64,000 nt of DNA from positions 1 through 64,000 of the forward strand of contig CAJIZI010000002.1 in assembly GCA_905181885.1 (NCBI GenBank), read 5' to 3'. Under the pieces are notes generated by a model. It had not been told where the DNA came from and did no database searches. It saw nothing but the letters and a program-made list of their open reading frames with translations. This DNA is from an uncultured Gammaproteobacteria bacterium. Its GTDB lineage: Bacteria > Pseudomonadota > Gammaproteobacteria > Nitrosococcales > Methylophagaceae. Shown piece after piece: positions 54,741 through 64,000 of the stretch. How positions within the stretch are numbered: position 1 is the first letter of the stretch; each line of letters opens with the position of its first letter. The position numbers were made by a program, and so were the translations under genes.

Positions 54741-55415
54741 ATGAAAGTCAAAACATTTATCATCTTGCCAGTACTATTAGCATTAGCAAGCCTAGTCAAC
54801 GCATCAGAGCTTAAAACAGATAAGGACAAACTGAGCTATATTTTTGGCGTTCAAGTTGGCCAAGGTCTACGAGCTGAAGGTGTTGAGTTAGAAATGGATG
54901 CATTTACAGCGGGTATAAAAGATATGCTTGCTGGTAATAACTCCCAGATTGACGCAGCCCAAGCACAAATATTAGTTTCTGACTACCAAGAAAAAAAGCA
55001 ACAAGAAATGGCTAAAGTATCAGCAAAAAAACAAAACGAATCTTCTACATTTTTAGCTAATAATGCAAAAAAAGATGGCGTTTTTGTAACAGCATCAGGG
55101 CTACAGTATAAAATTGTTGAAAAAGGCAAAGGTAAATCACCCACTAGTGAAAATAAAGTTATTGCACACTATACAGGTAAGCTTTTAGACGGTACGGTCT
55201 TTGATAGTTCTCATGACCGTGGCGAGCCTGCTACATTTCCAGTTTCAGGGGTCATTAAGGGTTGGCAAGAGGCCTTGCCGATGATGAAAGAAGGAGGAAA
55301 GTGGCAAATTGTAGTACCTGCAAACCTGGCATATGGAGATCGTGGTGTGGGTAATTTAATCGGACCAAATGAAACATTGATCTTTGATATTGAATTAGTA
55401 TCTATTTCTAAATAA
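54741..55415 (+). CDS. FKBP-type peptidyl-prolyl isomerase (Mip/FkpA-like), secreted
   Basis: Signal peptide; GKGKSPTSENKVIAHYTGKLLDGTVFDSSHDRGEPATFPVSGVIKGWQEALPMMKEGGKWQIVVP. Confidence 0.95.
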   Translation: MKVKTFIILPVLLALASLVNASELKTDKDKLSYIFGVQVGQGLRAEGVELEMDAFTAGIKDMLAGNNSQIDAAQAQILVSDYQEKKQQEMAKVSAKKQNESSTFLANNAKKDGVFVTASGLQYKIVEKGKGKSPTSENKVIAHYTGKLLDGTVFDSSHDRGEPATFPVSGVIKGWQEALPMMKEGGKWQIVVPANLAYGDRGVGNLIGPNETLIFDIELVSISK

Positions 55416-55437
55416 ATTCAAATACTCTTTAATAAAA

Positions 55438-55464
55438 AATCATGCCTGAAATCAGGCATGATTT
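55438..55464 (+). terminator. Intrinsic terminator after the FKBP gene
   Basis: aaatcatgcctgaaatcaggcatgatttttt. Confidence 0.85.
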
Positions 55465-55516
55465 TTTATACTCTATAGATGGCTTTATTGCTATTTCAGC
55501 AATTTGACGATAGAGG

Positions 55517-56071
55517 CTAACTGTTTTGTAACAAGCTATATAATTTTTCCCAATCAAAATAAGGACCCGGATCTGTTTTTCTACCCGGTGCTATTTGAGA
55601 ATGTCCTTTTATCTGGCCCGTATTGAGTTGTGGGTAATGGGCACATAGTAATAAAACAAGTTCTGCAAGACTCTTGTACTGTATTTGTTCAAAATACTGC
55701 TCATCACAACCTTCTAATTCAATACCAATTGTAAAGTCATTACAACGCTCCCGCTCCCCCCAATGAGAATTACCGGCATGCCATGCTCTTTGATTTAAGG
55801 GCACGTACTGAATAATTTCACCATCACGTCGGATTAATAAATGACATGATACTTTCATACCCGCAATTGATTCAAAGTACGGGTGGGCTTTTGAGTCGAG
55901 CTGATTCAGAAAAAAGTCATTGATCCAGCCACCACCAAATTCCCCTGGGGGCAAGCTAATATTATGAACCACGATACCGCTAATATCTTCTTTATCCGGA
56001 CGAGAGTCCTGATTGGGAGAACATCGATAGGCTACATCGGATAATAGTCCAGTTTGTTTATTTATTTCCAC
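55517..56071 (-). CDS. ampD: 1,6-anhydro-N-acetylmuramyl-L-alanine amidase
   Basis: VVHNISLPPGEFGG; SCHLLIRRDGEIIQYVPLNQRAWHAGNSHWGERERCNDFTIGIELEG; GHSQIAPGRKTDPGPYFDW. Confidence 0.96.
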   Translation of the reverse strand: MEINKQTGLLSDVAYRCSPNQDSRPDKEDISGIVVHNISLPPGEFGGGWINDFFLNQLDSKAHPYFESIAGMKVSCHLLIRRDGEIIQYVPLNQRAWHAGNSHWGERERCNDFTIGIELEGCDEQYFEQIQYKSLAELVLLLCAHYPQLNTGQIKGHSQIAPGRKTDPGPYFDWEKLYSLLQNS

Positions 56072-56179
56072 TGGTCAGACCCCTCTTTACCTAGAGTAAA
56101 ACTCACAAATATATTAAAAAAGATAGAAACTTGGCCTATCAAACGTTAACCTTTACCTTTTAGACTAGCAAAAACAACA

Positions 56180-57028
56180 TTGACAATGACGATCACAAAT
56201 ACAATATCTGAATACACTATCTCATCTCAAGTTAAATTAGCACTTGAAGAAGATATCGGTCAACATGATATCACTGCCGATTTAATTCAGCCTACCACCA
56301 TAGCATCGGCAATTATAATCAGCCGGGAGGCCGCTACACTCTGCGGACAAGCTTGGCTTAATGAGGTTTTTAAGCAGATTGATCCTAATATAAAAGTTAT
56401 ATGGCACTTCAATGATGGAGATATTTTATCAAGTGACAATATACTCTGTGAACTTAGCGGCCCAGCTCGTAGCTTGTTAATGGGCGAACGCACCGCAATG
56501 AACTATATCCAGACGCTCTCTGCTACTGCAACAATCAGTCAAGATTATGCAAAAAAAGTAGAGGGGTTTAACGTGCAAATTTTAGATACCAGGAAAACGA
56601 TTCCAGGCCTTCGCTTAGCTCAAAAGTATGCCGTTCGTTGCGGTGGCTGTTATAACCACCGGATTGGTCTTTATGATGGTATTTTAATCAAAGAAAATCA
56701 TATTAATGCATCAGGATCTATTAATGCTGCTATTACTCTCGCACGCAGTCTCCACCCAGCTATCCTTATTGAAGTGGAAGTTGAAAACCTCCAAGAATTT
56801 AGCGAAGCACTCATGGGCCAAGCTGATATTATTATGCTAGACAACTTTGATGCAAAAGCTCTAAAACAAGCCGTATCACTCAATCAAGGCCAAGCTATAT
56901 TAGAAGCTTCTGGTAACGTAAATTTAAACTCTATCAGAACCATTGCTGAGTCGGGTGTCGACCGTATTTCGGTCGGGGCATTAACTAAAGACATCAAAGC
57001 TATCGACCTTTCAATGCGTTTTATCTAG
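56180..57028 (+). CDS. nadC: Nicotinate-nucleotide pyrophosphorylase
   Basis: ALEEDIGQHDITADLI; ILDTRKTIPGLRLAQKYAVRCGGCYNHRIGLYDGILIKENHI. Confidence 0.97.
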   Translation: MTMTITNTISEYTISSQVKLALEEDIGQHDITADLIQPTTIASAIIISREAATLCGQAWLNEVFKQIDPNIKVIWHFNDGDILSSDNILCELSGPARSLLMGERTAMNYIQTLSATATISQDYAKKVEGFNVQILDTRKTIPGLRLAQKYAVRCGGCYNHRIGLYDGILIKENHINASGSINAAITLARSLHPAILIEVEVENLQEFSEALMGQADIIMLDNFDAKALKQAVSLNQGQAILEASGNVNLNSIRTIAESGVDRISVGALTKDIKAIDLSMRFI

Positions 57029-57050
57029 GCTTCTTATCAAATGACTCAAC

Positions 57051-58115
57051 TTATGCTGCGGGCAACCTCTTACTAGCGTCAGATAATACTGCAAGCTCTC
57101 GCATAACTGCTGTTGCATAACTCCCTGCGGGCAGGAAGAAACGTAATTGTAATTCATTATCAGCTATATATTTCCACTCAAAATATTGTGGGTACAAGCG
57201 TAAAGCACGTCTTTCTTGCTTCATACCCGCTTTCTCAAGACCAGACTGCCAATCATTCCAAGTCAACAATACTTGCTCCTCTATAGCTAGACAATCATTC
57301 TGAGTTAATGACTGTCCTTTACCCCATAAAGGGCCTGTTGGATGAATATCCATCGTCTTCACTCGCGATAGTAAATTAGTATCAGTAAGTTCTGCATTAA
57401 ATAAACTGGCCTTAGTACCTGCCAATAGCATCACGTCACCTTCAATAGCTTGATTCCAATTTCCCGACTTCACTCTCTGATCTAAAATAAGGTTGAATAA
57501 CCATGACCGTGCAGATGATAAATACATACTTTTCTGTTGACGCTTCTTGGGTCCTTTTCCTGTTAAGAACCAGTTCCCCACTGCGTGTAAATTGTTCGCT
57601 TGTCTGCCAAAGCGCTGCTCAGCAAAGTAATTAGGGACGCCTTGCTGTGCAATTAGTTCTAGATGTTCCTGCCATAGTTCAAGATCACCAGTCATTTCAG
57701 TTAAATGCAAATCAAAAGTATTACCTGCCAACACGCCCCGTTTTAGTTTTTTACCATGCCGTGTTTGCTCAATAATTTCAATATTAGCTATTTTAAATTC
57801 AGACCACTCTGGCTCAGTGACTCCTTCCACTTTGATACTAAACCATTGGGTTGTCACTGCGTGTCGATCTTTCAAGCCAGCATAACCTACAGCTACCTGT
57901 GGTACTTCCGCAAAGCGGGCTAGCTCATTAGCTAACCAGTCAGTATTGATGCCCCTTTTACGAATTTTTAGCCATACATGCCCACCTTCTCCATCTGGTT
58001 GAAAAGGCAACACTTCATCAACTTGAAAAGAACCGTGTTGATGGCGGATGCTAGCCGAACAAGATACTGCTAATGAATTAGCACGTGCCAAGGAAGAGAA
58101 GTCAAAATCACGCAA
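57051..58115 (-). CDS. truD: tRNA pseudouridine(13) synthase
   Basis: VGYAGLKDRHAVTTQWFSI; VPNYFAEQRFGRQANNL. Confidence 0.96.
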   Translation of the reverse strand: MRDFDFSSLARANSLAVSCSASIRHQHGSFQVDEVLPFQPDGEGGHVWLKIRKRGINTDWLANELARFAEVPQVAVGYAGLKDRHAVTTQWFSIKVEGVTEPEWSEFKIANIEIIEQTRHGKKLKRGVLAGNTFDLHLTEMTGDLELWQEHLELIAQQGVPNYFAEQRFGRQANNLHAVGNWFLTGKGPKKRQQKSMYLSSARSWLFNLILDQRVKSGNWNQAIEGDVMLLAGTKASLFNAELTDTNLLSRVKTMDIHPTGPLWGKGQSLTQNDCLAIEEQVLLTWNDWQSGLEKAGMKQERRALRLYPQYFEWKYIADNELQLRFFLPAGSYATAVMRELAVLSDASKRLPAA

Positions 58116-58118
58116 TAA

Positions 58119-58601
58119 TCAATCTTCCGAGGTTAATAAAACAACGGCGTGAGCGGCAATACCCTCTTTACGACCCGCAAAACCCAACGATTCAGTTGTT
58201 GTCGCTTTCACATTAACGAAGGAGGTAGACACTCTACAATCAGCAGCTATATTTTCTATCATCGACGGAATAAATAGTGCTAATTTTGGTTCTTCAGCCA
58301 CTACGGTGCTGTCAATATTTCCAATTTTATAGCCCTGTGAGTTAAGATCTCCTATCACCCGACGTAATAAAATACGGCTGTCAATATTTTGAAATGTACT
58401 ATCGGTATCAGGAAAGTGGTGTCCTATATCTCTAAGACCAGCTGCCCCCAGTAAGGCATCACAAATAGAATGAATCAAGACATCACCATCCGAATGTGCT
58501 TCTAGCGCCCGTGTATGAGATATTCTCGTACCACCAATGGTCAAGAATTTACCCTCGCAAAAGCGATGGACGTCATAACCATGACCAATACGCATTAGCA
58601 T
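58119..58601 (-). CDS. ispF: 2-C-methyl-D-erythritol 2,4-cyclodiphosphate synthase
   Basis: [46 protein letters not shown]. Confidence 0.97.
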   Translation of the reverse strand: MLMRIGHGYDVHRFCEGKFLTIGGTRISHTRALEAHSDGDVLIHSICDALLGAAGLRDIGHHFPDTDSTFQNIDSRILLRRVIGDLNSQGYKIGNIDSTVVAEEPKLALFIPSMIENIAADCRVSTSFVNVKATTTESLGFAGRKEGIAAHAVVLLTSED

Positions 58602-59335
58602 TCTCCACGTTGTTGTTGCATGAATAGTTGCGCCAATGCAAGATCCGTCGACACAGTGATTTTAATATTATCTGAATGGCCCTCCACCATCACAGGTTCA
58701 AAACCAGCAAATTCTATAGCACTAGCTTCATCAGTCACAGTAATATTCTGCTCCATTGATGTTTCAAGTGCTGATTTTAGCAATACTAAGCGGAACATTT
58801 GTGGTGTAGAAGCCCTCCATAGGTTTTGACGTTCTATCGTTTCTAAGATGACATTATCATCGCCTGTCCGTTTCACTGTGTCATTAACAGGAATACCTAA
58901 TAGTCCACCAACATCATGCTTTGATAGCATTGATAACAGCCTATTTATATCTTCCTGCCTAATACAAGGACGTGCGGCATCATGCACTAACACCCATGGA
59001 TCGTCAGTAACTAACGTCGATAATTTATCCAATGCCTTCAGAACAGAATACGAACGCTGCTTCCCCCCATTTACTACATAAAGTGGGCAAGATACATCTA
59101 TAGAGACTGTGGGCCACCACCCATCCTCTTGAGCAACTGCAATCACAATCCCTTTAATCTCTGGGTGAGAAGCTAAACGTTGTAATGTATGTTCAATCAC
59201 TAACTTATCTTCAAGCTGCAAGTACTGTTTCGGTCTATCGGATTGCATCCGTTCCCCAATACCTGCCGCGGGGACAACAGCCCAAAAACCGCTACTCATC
59301 TGTCTGTTCATCAATGATTTGAATAAAGGTTTCAT
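58595..59335 (-). CDS. ispD: 2-C-methyl-D-erythritol 4-phosphate cytidylyltransferase
   Basis: [47 protein letters not shown]. Confidence 0.96.
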   Translation of the reverse strand: MKPLFKSLMNRQMSSGFWAVVPAAGIGERMQSDRPKQYLQLEDKLVIEHTLQRLASHPEIKGIVIAVAQEDGWWPTVSIDVSCPLYVVNGGKQRSYSVLKALDKLSTLVTDDPWVLVHDAARPCIRQEDINRLLSMLSKHDVGGLLGIPVNDTVKRTGDDNVILETIERQNLWRASTPQMFRLVLLKSALETSMEQNITVTDEASAIEFAGFEPVMVEGHSDNIKITVSTDLALAQLFMQQQRGEC

Positions 59336-59579
59336 CCTGCTTAATCATACCTAGTTCACTTCGCGCTCTTTCTTCAATTGCATCGAGTCCACTTTTCAAG
59401 TCTTGTACTTCAGCTGCTAATACTTGATTACGCTCTTCCAAAATCAAATTACGTTGTTCTTGAAGCACAACAGAACGATACAAGTGCATAACTGAAGGTA
59501 AACCATCATGACTGAACCATAACCGATATTGCAATAAGAGCAATACCACCGTAAGCAAAATCATAATGGGTTTCATCAA
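59292..59579 (-). CDS. ftsB: Cell division protein FtsB
   Basis: TM plus coiled coil; [65 protein letters not shown]; between eno and ispD. Confidence 0.94.
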   Translation of the reverse strand: MMKPIMILLTVVLLLLQYRLWFSHDGLPSVMHLYRSVVLQEQRNLILEERNQVLAAEVQDLKSGLDAIEERARSELGMIKQDETFIQIIDEQTDE

Positions 59580-59585
59580 TAGAGG

Positions 59586-60887
<1,302 letters not shown>

Positions 60888-60900
60888 TTAATATATTTAG

Positions 60901-61736
60901 TTAAATTAAATCATCTTCAATAAATACTTGCTTCTTGACCGTCTTATCTAGCGTCATTAATGTCTCTAATAAAGTTTCCATCCTCGCTAGTGGCCATGAA
61001 TTAGCGCCATCACTCAGAGCTTTTTCTGGATCAGGATGTGTTTCCATAAACACACCCGCAACTCCCACAGCAACTGCTGCTCGAGCTAATACAGGTACAA
61101 ACTCACGCTGTCCACCGGAGGAACCACCTTGCCCGCCTGGTTGCTGTACCGAATGTGTTGCATCAAACACTACAGGACAATCCATCGCACGCATTACGGG
61201 CAAACCACGCATATCTGACACTAAGGTGTTGTAACCAAATGACGTACCACGATCACATAGCATTATTTGTTGATTACCTGTCGATTTGGCTTTTTCAGCA
61301 ACATGAGTCATGTCCCAAGGTGCTAGAAATTGACCTTTTTTAATATTAACCGGCAAACCCTGCTCAGCTACTTTTAAAATAAAGTTAGTTTGACGACACA
61401 AAAAAGCCGGTGTTTGCAATACATCTACTACACTCGCTACTTCATTTAAGGGCGTATCTTCATGCACATCAGTCAAGACCGCTAAGCCGTATTCTTTTTT
61501 CACTTTTTCTAGAATTGCCAAGCCTTTTTCTAAGCCGGGCCCGCGATAACTCTTGGTCGATGTCCGGTTTGCTTTATCAAATGATGATTTATAAATAAAC
61601 TGGATACCTAATTTATCTGTCATTTCTTTTAGCCGACCCGCAACATCCATGGTCATTTGTTCACTCTCAATCACACAAGTACCCGCGATCAAAAACAACG
61701 GCTGTTGTCCACCTACTTCATGGCCACATAACTTCA

Positions 61737-61737
<1 letters not shown>
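60901..61737 (-). CDS. kdsA: 2-dehydro-3-deoxyphosphooctonate aldolase (KDO-8-P synthase)
   Basis: [56 protein letters not shown]. Confidence 0.97.
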
Positions 61738-63419
<1,682 letters not shown>

Positions 63420-63478
63420 TCAGATTGACTACATATTCTATACAATCTATCTGTTTTTCTCAATGAGGTTCTATAATT

Positions 63479-64000
63479 TCACACTGATTTCAATAATGGT
63501 AAATACCCTTCTTGACCAGTCATCAACTGGCATTGCTCACTTAACCCATATCCCACAACAGCAATCAGTTCATTGTCATAAAATAGCAGGGGTATGCGGT
63601 CACGTTCCCAAGGAGGAACAGCCCATTCCTGCCATAAGGTTTTTAAACTTTTATGGTGCTGATGACCATGCAATTTAATCTTCTCACCACCTTCGCGGAA
63701 ACCCACTCGCAATCCATCATTAAACATTGCCTGACTAATACCCCTGTTTTCGACCACCAGCCAAGTTAAAATGCAACCTTCAAATAACTTTAAACGCTCT
63801 GGCGTCTTACACAAAAATGTCTGAGAAGTATTAACAATCTTTTGTGGCTTCAAAAAGAAAATTTCACCACGATAGCGTCTAATTTGAATACCCGGCCATT
63901 GAATCATCGGCATACTATCTTCAGCTGACAAACACACTTCATCTATAATTCTTTGCAGCATAGTCGCGGATGGTAAGGAAAATTGGTGAAAGACTATAAA
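63479..64000 (-). CDS. tilS: tRNA(Ile)-lysidine synthase, C-terminal part (5' end beyond the window)
   Basis: QWPGIQIRRYRGEIFFL...VPPWERDRIPLLFYDNELIAVVGYGL; frame remains open to the window edge. Confidence 0.85.
   Translation of the reverse strand, partial: FIVFHQFSLPSATMLQRIIDEVCLSAEDSMPMIQWPGIQIRRYRGEIFFLKPQKIVNTSQTFLCKTPERLKLFEGCILTWLVVENRGISQAMFNDGLRVGFREGGEKIKLHGHQHHKSLKTLWQEWAVPPWERDRIPLLFYDNELIAVVGYGLSEQCQLMTGQEGYLPLLKSV

Overview
Gammaproteobacterial chromosome segment (species not determined). About 4.6-64 kb is mostly conserved housekeeping genes: smpB, ratAB, edd/eda, trmB, folC-accD-trpABF-truA-asd-leuBD, fabI, ppiD, hupB, rsmA-pdxA-surA-lptD, lptGF, pepA-holC-valS, a SUF operon, nadC, truD, ispDF, ftsB, eno, kdsA, pyrG and tilS. 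It also carries tRNA-Asp, -Val, -Ala, -Glu and a tmRNA gene. The accessory region is at the left end (1-4256). A P4/CP4-57-like integrase gene starts next to the 3' end of ssrA and is followed by a decayed gene, an AlpA-type regulator and an inovirus Gp2/YfjJ-type protein. At the window edge, on the minus strand, is the N-terminal 178 codons of a Cas9 that the ORF track misses because the frame runs off the window. The bases 1-535 translate to MSKKILGLDLGSNSIGWALL...KRRDSRLGRRVVQRRARRKERMLNYL...DPYQLRTKALDHQLDPHEFGRILLHFVARRGFLSNKK, matching RuvC-I, the arginine-rich bridge helix and the REC start. Divergent from cas9 is a candidate tracrRNA (about 564-672, + strand) with a perfect TATAAT box, hairpins and an intrinsic terminator. 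A Cas9 system possibly carried by, or adjoining, an ssrA-integrated mobile element is the main discovery candidate. Other observations include a MNIO (DUF692)/DUF2063 pair with no visible precursor peptide, an apparent single-base frameshift in rsmA, and a 51-nt-period duplication of the hupB 3' end.
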